NCBI GenBank assembly: GCA_017999915.1 | Contig: JAGNKX010000001.1 | Span: forward strand, 558,001-622,000 | DNA length: 64,000 nucleotides | Source of the DNA: Spirochaetota bacterium | GTDB lineage: Bacteria > Spirochaetota > UBA4802 > UBA5550 | Direction: 5' to 3' | Shown: positions 38,511 to 46,294 of the stretch, one piece after another | Layout: each line of letters starts with the position of its first letter | How positions within the stretch are numbered: the stretch's first letter is position 1 | Position numbers and translations under genes: made by a program | The notes under the pieces: generated by a model | Databases searched by the model: none | What the model was told of the DNA's origin: nothing | The model's input: only the letters and a program-made list of their open reading frames with translations

Positions 38511-38710
38511 TTAGCTGTTTGCTGAAAAACAGCAAACTGCTAAACGATACATGGATGTACCGCCATTTTTCGAGACATTGGCCGAGAAAAATGTGACGTT
38601 TGACGAATTCACTTCGTAAAACCGACATGTGCTGGACAGGATGTCCGAATGCCGACGCAGCGCAGGATGCGCTAAAAAGCGTCGGCAAAAACTCCAAGGA
38701 GGGAGTTTTT
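38511..38710 (+). ncRNA. Possible CsrA-binding (CsrB/RsmZ-like) structured RNA
   Basis: This 200-base stretch is a chain of hairpins. It starts with TTAGC-GTTTGCTG/CAGCAAAC-GCTAA (38511-38543). TACA-TGGA-TGTA follows (38548-38559), close to the CsrA selection consensus. GGAC-AGGAT-GTCC (38634-38646) and AGCGC-AGGAT-GCGCT (38659-38673) each show CAGGATG in a loop, the repeat that defines E. coli CsrB. The last is enclosed by GCCGACGC/GCGTCGGC. A terminator whose loop is AAGGAG ends it. No promoter was identified, so it may be a 3' extension of the NUDIX transcript. Alternatively it is a dispersed intergenic repeat. Short frames here are not credible. Confidence 0.4.
38687..38710 (+). terminator. 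Rho-independent terminator after the hairpin array
   Basis: AAAAACTCC (38687-38695) pairs perfectly with GGAGTTTTT (38702-38710) around the loop AAGGAG, giving a stem ending in a U run on the plus strand. Confidence 0.7.
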
Positions 38711-38765
38711 CTGGATACTGTTAGATGGAATCTGCATCATCCGCTCAATAGAAGAAACGTGGTAA

Positions 38766-39344
38766 TTGGTAGTAACAGAATTGATACAAAAAAAGATTCT
38801 TATCCGAGGCGGCAGCATCCCCGCCGGATATGGTGTGGATAAGTCCTATGTGGATATCATCCGGGAAAAGATACAGGACGCTGAAATCATCAACAGATCA
38901 CGGGTAAAGGATAATTCTTTTCAGGGAGTATGGACTTTTTCTGAAGATATTGATCGCTATAAGCCTGATATCTTCGTGCTTCACTTTGGCATCGACGACG
39001 CGTACCAGCCGGTTTACCGGTCAGAATTCAAGGAGAACCTTGTGCAGATTGTCAGGCTTGCCAGAAAAAGATTCAATCCTGAAATAATCTTATTGACCTC
39101 ACATCCTTTTGAGAATCCCTATGATATGGAAATGATCTACATCTACTACCGGGTGATCCGTGAAGTGGCTGTTGATCTCCAGTGCGACATGGTTCCTGTC
39201 CATGTATTATGGATGGGGATTATCGAAGAAAAAGGGAAAGCAATTTCGGATTATGTACTGGAAGATTGCCGGTATCCCAATGAGCGGGGTCATGAATTGT
39301 ATGCTGATTCGGTATTACATAAATTAAAGGAAAAGTTATCCTGA
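38766..39344 (+). CDS. SGNH/GDSL-like hydrolase fold protein
   Basis: A 192-residue protein with traits of SGNH esterases. The first block is IRGGSIPAGYGV, with Ser in the GDS position. The third block reads HFGIDDAYQP, where GxND is usual, and the last is DCRYPNERGHELYAD, giving the D-x-x-H-like pair with His. The second (Gly) block is not obvious. Lack of the Asn in block III makes hydrolase activity uncertain. The start is a TTG at 38766, 56 bases after the terminator; a second in-frame TTG at 38781 is possible. No signal peptide is seen. Confidence 0.6.
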   Translation: MVVTELIQKKILIRGGSIPAGYGVDKSYVDIIREKIQDAEIINRSRVKDNSFQGVWTFSEDIDRYKPDIFVLHFGIDDAYQPVYRSEFKENLVQIVRLARKRFNPEIILLTSHPFENPYDMEMIYIYYRVIREVAVDLQCDMVPVHVLWMGIIEEKGKAISDYVLEDCRYPNERGHELYADSVLHKLKEKLS

Positions 39345-39384
39345 CGGACGAATTTAATCAAGTGAGAGAGCATAGGAGGGATAT

Positions 39385-39735
39385 ATGTCAGTAATTATCA
39401 AAGACATTAAAAAGAATAACAATGAAATAATTCGTATCGAGGTATCGGAATTCAAGGGTCGTGAGCTGATCAATGTGAGAATATGGTATCAGGCCATCGA
39501 CAGCGGCAGCGGCGACCTGGTATACAAACCGACGCAAAAAGGAATTACACTGAATATAGCTGAATTTGAAGAGCTCAAGGATGGGATTGAAAAACTCGGT
39601 AACTATATACAGGATCAGCTTACCGGCAACAAGCCGAAGCAGCCGGGGGAAGAAAAGCCGGATAAAGAAAAAAAAGCAAAGGCTGAGAAAAAAGAAAAAA
39701 AGGAAGCTGAAGTTGAGGATGATGTTGATGATTAA
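39385..39735 (+). CDS. PC4/YdbC-like ssDNA-binding protein with charged tail
   Basis: A 116-residue protein. Residues about 14-72 match the PC4 (p15) transcriptional coactivator fold: IEVSEFKGRELINVRIWY, then KPTQKGITLNIAEFEEL. Bacterial PC4 homologues are dimers that bind single-stranded DNA or RNA. The last 35 residues are a Lys/Glu repeat tail ending in acidic EVEDDVDD, comparable to the acidic tails of SSB proteins. GGAGGGATAT precedes the ATG. It sits 3 kb from the origin candidate. A nucleic-acid-binding role is likely; its target is not known. Confidence 0.8.
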   Translation: MSVIIKDIKKNNNEIIRIEVSEFKGRELINVRIWYQAIDSGSGDLVYKPTQKGITLNIAEFEELKDGIEKLGNYIQDQLTGNKPKQPGEEKPDKEKKAKAEKKEKKEAEVEDDVDD

Positions 39736-39797
39736 AAAAATTATGCCACGTTACGCGAGAGGGAGCATCAAGAGCCTTGTTTGCGATGATTGACCCA

Positions 39798-41264
39798 CTA
39801 TTCGATATTTATCAGGGCATCGAAATATAACCGCACAATCGAATCCACACAGACCATTCTGGCTTTATTGATCTGCATTTCGTCATGAAGAATATTTGGA
39901 TTCACAACACCCTTCAGGACGTCTTCGATAAGTATCCCGGCTGAAAAAGGGAGATGGCGAAGCACGGAGGAAACGATTTTTTTTTGAATACCTTTCATCG
40001 CTGTTGATAGAGTGAACCAGCCCACTGACAATAATAGATATTGATAATCGGTCGGGCTTGTCAAGGAAGATAGTAGATAAGCAAAACGCTCCGAATGTAA
40101 CTTGATACGGTTCATTTTCAGTTTTCTGTACTGTGAGATGAAGGCTATGCGGCCCTTCATTATGTCATCATATGACAGTGAAGGATGTAACAGTTTCTGA
40201 ATATCGTCCAGTTTCCTTTGCGTTATCACTTCTGACAGAATCGGTTGTATAGAACCGATGTCTCTGCCGATGGCCGCGGCTATGATAGGTTCCTCGGTTG
40301 ATGAAATAGTGGCCTGCAGCAAATCCTCAGATCGCATCTCAGAAAGCCAGGCGGGGAAATTTTTTTTCAACGCCAGATCACTGGCGAGAGACAGCTGTAC
40401 CACGCGCTGAATATTTCTGAGCACCGCGGAGTAGCTGAGATCAATGCCGTCTCTCATGAGCATAGAGATAGATTCTTCGACGGAATAGACGCCCCCTGCA
40501 ATATCGCGTTTTGTTATCTTGAGATTGTTATCTTTGTTAAAGAGAATGACATCATCGATGGAGTTTTGCGATAAAGTATTTTTTATCTTACCGGTTAAAT
40601 CAGGGAATGCGTTGATAACAAGAAAGATCTGGTATGGCGTAAAGGAACCGCTTTTTTGAAGATAATGTATCAATGAACGGAGCTCGATTCTGTCCAGAGA
40701 TCTGAAGAGATAATGTATTTCAGGAAGCATCCAGAGTGGATTGCCAAAAAAACGAATGACGCTTTTTTCAATGTCAAGGGCCGATACGGCAGATGATTTA
40801 GAAATTGAGAAAAAACTAAAAAACTCAATTGGGAAAAAAATATGTATCTCCCTATCCTCTCCGAAAACGGAAAATGAAATCGAAATTTCTTTTAAGTGTG
40901 ATGTGTAAATGGTTTGTTGAAGATTGCGGACAAGTGTGATGGTAACATGCTTTTTACATATAACATTGAAGGTGGTGGTTATGTCATGAATCATATCAGC
41001 GGTCTTATGTTGAAATATCTTCTGTTCATCCGTGGAAAAATTGTGGAATGAGACATGGATGCTGATTTTATTTGAGAGTGATTGCAAACAGAGGGTCATC
41101 TGTATCTGATCTGATGTTGAAGAACAATCCATGATGGGAGAATAGGCGATGTTGCGCCCATGGAGCAGATCATGCAGAAGATCGCCCATGTCCGGAAAAA
41201 GAAGATCACATATGATGACTGAGGCATGATTGAAAAGCATAGGAATAAACCGACAATAGAGCAA
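39798..41264 (-). CDS. Unrecognised 488-residue protein with FliG-C-like tail
   Basis: I cannot assign this protein. The N-terminal 25 residues (VIICDLLFPDMGDLL) look like the acceptor strand of a receiver domain, but the rest of such a domain is missing. The middle (about 60-170) is rich in beta strands. The second half is helical. Its last 60 residues (LRHLPFSAGILIEDVLKG...NKARMVCVDSIVRLYFDALI) weakly recall FliG C-terminal or FliG-like repeats. No signal peptide or clear membrane helix is seen. It lies 17 bases downstream of the receiver-PP2C gene on the same strand, so a joint signalling role is possible. Confidence 0.6.
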   Translation of the reverse strand: MLYCRFIPMLFNHASVIICDLLFPDMGDLLHDLLHGRNIAYSPIMDCSSTSDQIQMTLCLQSLSNKISIHVSFHNFSTDEQKIFQHKTADMIHDITTTFNVICKKHVTITLVRNLQQTIYTSHLKEISISFSVFGEDREIHIFFPIEFFSFFSISKSSAVSALDIEKSVIRFFGNPLWMLPEIHYLFRSLDRIELRSLIHYLQKSGSFTPYQIFLVINAFPDLTGKIKNTLSQNSIDDVILFNKDNNLKITKRDIAGGVYSVEESISMLMRDGIDLSYSAVLRNIQRVVQLSLASDLALKKNFPAWLSEMRSEDLLQATISSTEEPIIAAAIGRDIGSIQPILSEVITQRKLDDIQKLLHPSLSYDDIMKGRIAFISQYRKLKMNRIKLHSERFAYLLSSLTSPTDYQYLLLSVGWFTLSTAMKGIQKKIVSSVLRHLPFSAGILIEDVLKGVVNPNILHDEMQINKARMVCVDSIVRLYFDALINIE

Positions 41265-41281
41265 TAATCCCCATGTGATCG

Positions 41282-42436
41282 TTAAAACTCGATGTTCAGA
41301 AAGGCTATATCATCAACCCTGTTCTCAAGGGGTGAAAAGGACTTCACTTCATCAAGGAGTGCCTTGCAGAAACCGTCACCCTTGATCGAGAATTTTTCTG
41401 AAATAAATTTAGCCAATCGGGTCTCTCCGAATTCTTCTCCCTCATAATTCTTTATCTCGCTTATGCCGTCCGTGTACAAGAGCAACTTGTCACCCGGCTC
41501 CACCGGCAGCATTTTTTCTTCATAGGATGTATCCTTGGCCAGACCGATGAAGAAGCCCTTGGTGTCAAGGGCGTGAACCTTCTTCTTTGAGGCGCGATAA
41601 TAGAGGGCCCTGGTGTGGCCGGCATTGGAATAGTGGATCGTCTTGGCCTTGCTGTCGTAAAAGACAAGGAAGGCTGTTATGTACTGCGTATCAAGGAGAA
41701 GACCGTTCATCTGCTCATTGACCGATTCGAACAAACTGTGGGGCGAATCATAGCGGGATGAGTAAATGCTGAAGATCATCTTTGCCATGGACATGACCAG
41801 GGCGGCTGGAATGCCGTGGCCGGTGACATCAGCGATAAGGAAACCGTATCTGTCATTGGGGAGTGAATAGCAGTCATAGAAATCGCCGCCGATATCCTCA
41901 ATAGGCAGGTAGCAGCCGCTCACGGCGGGATAGGGTATCGGGGAAAAATCCTTCGGGATGATGAATTGCTGGATGCGTTTCGCTATATCAAGCTCCTTTT
42001 TGATCTGGAGATTTTTTTCATACAACTCGCTGTGAACACTTTTCAGACGGAGGAGCGAGAGCACCCGCGCCGTCAGTTCTTTTTCATTAAGAGGCTTCAA
42101 TAGAAAATCGTCTGCGCCGATGCGGAGACCCTTGATTTTTGAATTGAGGTCATCGGAACCGGTCATTAAGATGGCAGGGACGAAATTGTTTCCTATGATC
42201 TCCTTGAATTTTGACAAAAAACCGAAGCCATCCAGCTTCGGCATGATGATATCGACAAGGATGAGATCATATTTCTTATTCTTCAGCGCGTTGAGGCCGT
42301 CAATGCCGTCGACAGCTTCATCAACTTTCATGTTAAGTTCAGAAAGAGTATTTTTGATGATGGCCCTGTTAAGCTTGCTATCGTCAATAACAAGGATGTT
42401 CCATTCAAGATTCAGATAATCGAGATTCAGTGTCAT
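41282..42436 (-). CDS. Receiver-PP2C (SpoIIE/RsbU-type) serine phosphatase
   Basis: A 384-residue response regulator with phosphatase output. The receiver (about 13-130) has the acidic IDDS and acceptor D62 in ILVDIIMPKLDG. A coiled linker (KNLQIKKELDIAKRIQQ) ends in the conserved QxxxxP region. The PP2C domain (about 170-384) keeps IEDIGGDFYD, FLIADVTGHGIPAAL, NAGH and LLLYTDGISE with metal-binding Asp. It should dephosphorylate a STAS protein in response to a kinase signal. A candidate is the STAS protein at 24004-24348. It is co-oriented with the unassigned 488-residue gene. Confidence 0.93.
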   Translation of the reverse strand: MTLNLDYLNLEWNILVIDDSKLNRAIIKNTLSELNMKVDEAVDGIDGLNALKNKKYDLILVDIIMPKLDGFGFLSKFKEIIGNNFVPAILMTGSDDLNSKIKGLRIGADDFLLKPLNEKELTARVLSLLRLKSVHSELYEKNLQIKKELDIAKRIQQFIIPKDFSPIPYPAVSGCYLPIEDIGGDFYDCYSLPNDRYGFLIADVTGHGIPAALVMSMAKMIFSIYSSRYDSPHSLFESVNEQMNGLLLDTQYITAFLVFYDSKAKTIHYSNAGHTRALYYRASKKKVHALDTKGFFIGLAKDTSYEEKMLPVEPGDKLLLYTDGISEIKNYEGEEFGETRLAKFISEKFSIKGDGFCKALLDEVKSFSPLENRVDDIAFLNIEF

Positions 42437-42599
42437 AGAAATGATGCAGCTATCCGGTTATTTTTACAATATCGCGATATATAGTTCAACTATTCTGCCT
42501 TTCTTAATAAATATTGATATCTATATTAATAGTTGATATTATTTCAACTATTAATTATTAGAAATATATGCAGAAAAATCATATGACATAATCCTGATC

Positions 42600-44519
42600 A
42601 TGAAGAAAAAAAGAATACTATTTGTGCAGCTTCCATTAACAAGCCACTCCCATGATTACAACCAGGGAAATATTGAATATGCCTCAGCATCCATTGCCGG
42701 ATATATCATCAGGCATGTGACAGCACATGTTGATATTCAAATGGTGCCCTCGGTCATAACGCAATTCTGCGCGAACAGGATTATTGTAAAATACATACTC
42801 AATGTAAAACCGGATATTCTTGCATTTACCTGTTTTCTCTGGAACGTTGAGCGAAGCCTCTCAATAGCCCGAGCAGTGAAGGAAATGGACGGCTCCATAC
42901 AGATCATTTTCGGCGGTTCGGAAATAAATCCAGGATCTATCGCTATGACGGTGCCGAGGGAATACGTGGATTATTTTGTCACGGGAGAGGGAGAATGGTT
43001 TTTTCATAAATTGTTGTGTGACGATGATCTCAACAGGCATACGTCATTGATAAACGGTAACAGGGTCGCAACACAGCCGGCGGATGAATTGGTTCCGGTT
43101 GAGAAGATCGTCGAGCCATTCAGCAACAGGAGGCTCAATCCCATGGCGGACGGGTCCGCTTTTTTTGAGCTGACCCGCGGATGCCCCTATAGATGCAGCT
43201 ACTGTTTGTATTCAAAGAATGTCAATCTGATCCGGGAACTCCCCTTTGATGCATTAATTGGCGCATTGACAAATGACTATACGAAAAAGATCCTTTCGGA
43301 ACTCTACATTCTCTCTCCTGCCTTGAATACGACACGGCAGTTTGAAACAAAATTAGAGCTGCTGGAAACAATCGGTCATGGTATACGCCTTCATTCGGAA
43401 ATGAGGGCCGGCGGTGTTGATAAAAAGATGGCGCAGCTATTATATAAAGCCGGATTCAGGAGCATGGAAGTCGGCCTTCAGACAATGAATCTTTCTTCCC
43501 TGAATGAAGTGGGGCGAAACAGCAGCCCCGCCTGTGAACTGGAAGGGATGAAACATTTGAAGAATGCCGGTATTGATATTAAAATCGGATTGATGCCGGG
43601 ACTTCCCGGGGATACAAGGGATTCCTTTCTGGCCATGGCGGACATGTTGATAAAAATAGGATTCAAGGAGAATATTGAACTATATCCTTTAATGATCCTT
43701 CCGGGCACTCTGATTCGGGATAACGCCGACAGAAGCGGCATCAATTATTTGAAGAAGCCCCCCTATTACTATAATTATGGCTGGGGAATGTCCTTTGATG
43801 ACCTTCGTGACATAACGAAGTCCCTTGAGGATGCTACCGGTTTTTCCCATATCGTCAGGAAGCTGCCTGATTTCACCGGTTCAGAGAAGGGCTTGTATTG
43901 CAGGGGGATATCGTGTACCAGCGATGATTTATTAAAGTACGTTAATCGTATTATGGAATGCATTGAAACCAATGTATTTGATTTTTTCATCCAGGTGAAT
44001 GATGAAACGGGGCTGTACCAGGGCGTCTCTGAGTTGATGGAGCTGAGTCCTGATAACCAATTGTATAACATTATCGTGTATGAGAACTCGCTTCTTGATG
44101 AAACGAAGGTCGTTGATGCGGTACAGAACTGCGCTAACGACACGTTCATGGAAAGAATCAATATATTCCATGAATGGAAAGATGGTTCTACTTTGCGGGT
44201 GTATCAGATCATCGATGAGTACGAGAAGTATTGCGCGGCAAAATCAATATATTCATTCATAACACCAATATTCAAGATACATGATGACAACTATAATGCT
44301 TTATCGCTAATTCATGACTATGAAGATAATGTCCTTGTTGCCCGAGGCTTATTTAAGAGGGTTAAGAATCAACTGAAAAAATTCGCCGATTCAATCGAGT
44401 CTATCGCCTTTGAGGATTATTCCGAGGAAGAGGCGTTTTATAAGATGATCGGATATGACTACATCAAAATGCCCTATACCTTTAAGGTGCTACACTTCCA
44501 TGACGATGCAAAACTATGA
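42600..44519 (+). CDS. B12-binding-domain radical SAM protein
   Basis: A 639-residue enzyme with an N-terminal Rossmann cobalamin-binding-like domain (about 5-140, SASIAGYIIRH, FGGSEINPGS, YFVTGEGEWFF). A radical SAM barrel follows with the 4Fe-4S motif C195-x3-C199-x2-C202 in RGCPYRCSYC. The sequence GLQTMNLSSLNEVGR is typical. The C-terminal 200 residues resemble the DUF4080-type extension of this group. The DxHxxG cobalamin motif is not evident, so B12 may not bind. The reaction is unknown; related enzymes act as methyltransferases or oxidoreductases. It converges with pyrF and overlaps it by 6 bases. Confidence 0.85.
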   Translation: MKKKRILFVQLPLTSHSHDYNQGNIEYASASIAGYIIRHVTAHVDIQMVPSVITQFCANRIIVKYILNVKPDILAFTCFLWNVERSLSIARAVKEMDGSIQIIFGGSEINPGSIAMTVPREYVDYFVTGEGEWFFHKLLCDDDLNRHTSLINGNRVATQPADELVPVEKIVEPFSNRRLNPMADGSAFFELTRGCPYRCSYCLYSKNVNLIRELPFDALIGALTNDYTKKILSELYILSPALNTTRQFETKLELLETIGHGIRLHSEMRAGGVDKKMAQLLYKAGFRSMEVGLQTMNLSSLNEVGRNSSPACELEGMKHLKNAGIDIKIGLMPGLPGDTRDSFLAMADMLIKIGFKENIELYPLMILPGTLIRDNADRSGINYLKKPPYYYNYGWGMSFDDLRDITKSLEDATGFSHIVRKLPDFTGSEKGLYCRGISCTSDDLLKYVNRIMECIETNVFDFFIQVNDETGLYQGVSELMELSPDNQLYNIIVYENSLLDETKVVDAVQNCANDTFMERINIFHEWKDGSTLRVYQIIDEYEKYCAAKSIYSFITPIFKIHDDNYNALSLIHDYEDNVLVARGLFKRVKNQLKKFADSIESIAFEDYSEEEAFYKMIGYDYIKMPYTFKVLHFHDDAKL

Positions 44520-45359
44520 TTCAAGAGAGGACGCGACCGCATCATTCAGTTCCTTCAGGGCCTTGACAGCCGCTTCGGCGTAGTGGAGCTTTTTATGCTT
44601 TTTGTAGGCGTAATTGATGGCGCTCGAAGAGTTAATGCGGTGAATGCGAATATCGTGGAATTGCTTTAAAACACCCATAACTTCTTCCAGGCTCCCACCC
44701 TGGGCTCCTATGCCCGGTATCAGGAGCGGGATTTCCTTTCCCGATCGGATATAGGTCAGGGCTATCTGCGACAGCTGCTCCGGATAGGTGGCGCCGACAA
44801 CTGAACCGAGGCCGGGCTGGTGCCATTCAGTAATTTTTTTTGCCACATGAAGGTAGAGGGGCTCATTATCAAGCATGAGATCCTGTATGTCGATGGAGCT
44901 CTTGTTGGATGTTTTTGTTAAAACGTAATATCCCTTGGTAGGAAATAATTCAATAAAAGGGTGGATGGAATCAAAGCCCATATAGGGTGCGAGAGTTACC
45001 GCATCGGCCTTGTAAAAATCAAAGGCCTCCCTCGCATAGGCTGCAGCTGTTTTATCGATGTCTCCCCGTTTTACATCCAGGATAACAGGAAAACCCTCGT
45101 GACCGAATAGACTGATTATCTTCAATAATGCGTCGATGCCCGCCATGCCATACTGGGCATAAAACGCATAATTGGGCTTCACTGCTGAAGGATATATTTT
45201 TTTCTGCAGGATCTTATTCAGTATTTCCTCATAGAACGCGACAATGACTGACTGAGGATCCCCCGAAAGGGGAATGTCTTCAATGACGGGATCAAGGCCA
45301 AGGCAAATGATGGAGTTGAATTTATCATACGAAAGTTTTAATGAATCAAGATAATCCAA
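44514..45359 (-). CDS. pyrF: Orotidine 5'-phosphate decarboxylase
   Basis: PyrF makes UMP from OMP, the last step of de novo pyrimidine synthesis. The 281-residue length and the motifs ICLGLDPVIEDIP, AVKPNYAFYAQYG, VILDVKRGDIDKTAAAYA (catalytic Lys-Asp set), DAVTLAPYMGFDS and LIPGIGAQGGSLEEV identify the longer subfamily 2 enzymes. The gene is complete. It overlaps the 3' end of the radical SAM gene on the opposite strand by 6 bases. No other pyr gene lies in the window. Confidence 0.96.
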   Translation of the reverse strand: MDYLDSLKLSYDKFNSIICLGLDPVIEDIPLSGDPQSVIVAFYEEILNKILQKKIYPSAVKPNYAFYAQYGMAGIDALLKIISLFGHEGFPVILDVKRGDIDKTAAAYAREAFDFYKADAVTLAPYMGFDSIHPFIELFPTKGYYVLTKTSNKSSIDIQDLMLDNEPLYLHVAKKITEWHQPGLGSVVGATYPEQLSQIALTYIRSGKEIPLLIPGIGAQGGSLEEVMGVLKQFHDIRIHRINSSSAINYAYKKHKKLHYAEAAVKALKELNDAVASSLES

Positions 45360-45399
45360 TGGTAGTGTCCTTTGCTGTATTGTTGGTATTATGTACGCA

Positions 45400-45936
45400 T
45401 CAGCCCTTTAAGCTGTTAATATAGTCAGAATAAATCGAGACATTTTCCTTATCAAAAAGGACAAAATAAATTTCAATCACATAATCATATTTTTTCATGA
45501 ACTCAAGGGCGGTATCCACGGCGATCCTGCAGGCTGCTTCTTTGGGATAGCCGTAAACTCCCGTTGAAATGGCAGGAAAGGATATTGATTTCAGGTTATT
45601 CTCTTTTGCAAGAAGTAGGGAATTCATATATGATTTTTTCAGTATTTCCGGCTCCCCGCTCCTGCCGGTTCTATATACAGGACCAGGCGTGTGGATGACA
45701 TGCTTGGCCCTGAGATCATGGCCGCCGGTGATTCTCGCCTCTCCGTGGGCGCACCCGCCCAGCTTTCGGCATTCCTGAAGAAGACCCGGTCCTGCAGCAC
45801 GGTGAATGGCGCCGTCGACACCGCCGCCGCCAAGAAGGCTTGGATTGGCGGCATTGACGATAGCATCAACCGCTTCGCGGGTTATGTCACCCTGTTTTAT
45901 ATGGATGTGATCAAGTAGTGTCTGCATACGGGACAT
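45400..45936 (-). CDS. Macrodomain protein (YmdB-like ADP-ribose hydrolase)
   Basis: A 178-residue single macrodomain. It opens with IHIKQGDITREAVDAIVNAAN, then GGGGVDGAIHRAAG (the phosphate-binding loop with catalytic Asp-type residues). HVIHTPGPVY and SISFPAISTGVYGYPKEAA follow, which together mark the MacroD/YmdB class of O-acetyl-ADP-ribose deacetylase and mono-ADP-ribosyl hydrolases. It is probably active. It lies just downstream of no obvious partner; pyrF follows 40 bases later on the same strand. A link with the NUDIX protein in ADP-ribose turnover is conceivable. Confidence 0.93.
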   Translation of the reverse strand: MSRMQTLLDHIHIKQGDITREAVDAIVNAANPSLLGGGGVDGAIHRAAGPGLLQECRKLGGCAHGEARITGGHDLRAKHVIHTPGPVYRTGRSGEPEILKKSYMNSLLLAKENNLKSISFPAISTGVYGYPKEAACRIAVDTALEFMKKYDYVIEIYFVLFDKENVSIYSDYINSLKG

Positions 45937-46084
45937 AATAGTATTTTCATATTTAATATATTACGGTTTATAGTAACGATGGGGTGAAAAAAAAATGTCA
46001 ATTATTAAAAATATTAATTTGATCGCAGCGGGTGCCAACCCCGGAGGTCTGCTCCGGAGTTTTAGAGTGCGCAAAACATTATGC

Positions 46085-46130
46085 GACAAAATACCCCCGT
46101 CCCGATGCATCGGGACGGGGGTATTTTGTC
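46085..46130. terminator. 46-bp perfect palindrome, bidirectional terminator type
   Basis: Two 23-base arms, GACAAAATACCCCCGTCC plus CGATG and its exact complement, meet with no unpaired base at 46107/46108. The A tract, GC-rich core and T tract arrangement is that of a bidirectional intrinsic terminator. Neither neighbour is transcribed towards it. Confidence 0.6.
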
Positions 46131-46231
46131 TGGCCGGGTCATTAAAAAAAACGTATGTACATTGAGTCCATGATAAACAACCGATGTTTAATTATAATAC
46201 AAAGCCCTTGGTTCAAGAATGTATTAATCAA

Positions 46232-46259
46232 TTGACTCAAAATCACCGTCTATCACAAT
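46232..46259 (+). promoter_or_regulatory. Possible mnmG promoter
   Basis: TTGACT (46232-46237), 16 bases, CACAAT (46254-46259), about 35 bases before the mnmG ATG. The -35 is good and the -10 moderate. Confidence 0.35.
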
Positions 46260-46294
46260 AACTGTTGTAACTATTAGTTGAAATAGGGAACTGG

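Larger units (their letters stand above)
45937..46294 (+). other. Intergenic region with structured element between divergent genes
   Basis: This 358-base gap separates the macrodomain gene (minus) and mnmG (plus). The centre (46020-46130) holds a compact GC-rich island in AT-rich flanks. It has a CCGGAG/CTCCGG hairpin (about 46042-46058), a TCGCA (46022) that could pair with TGCGA (46082-46086), and then a 46-bp perfect palindrome. Terminators are not expected between divergent promoters, so a short untranslated RNA of about 110 nt on plus is a reasonable guess. Past 46230 lies the probable mnmG promoter. Confidence 0.45.

Noticed and set aside
38600..38842. 80-codon plus-strand frame
   Set aside because: Made of the hairpin array and the start of the SGNH gene in another frame; no family resemblance.
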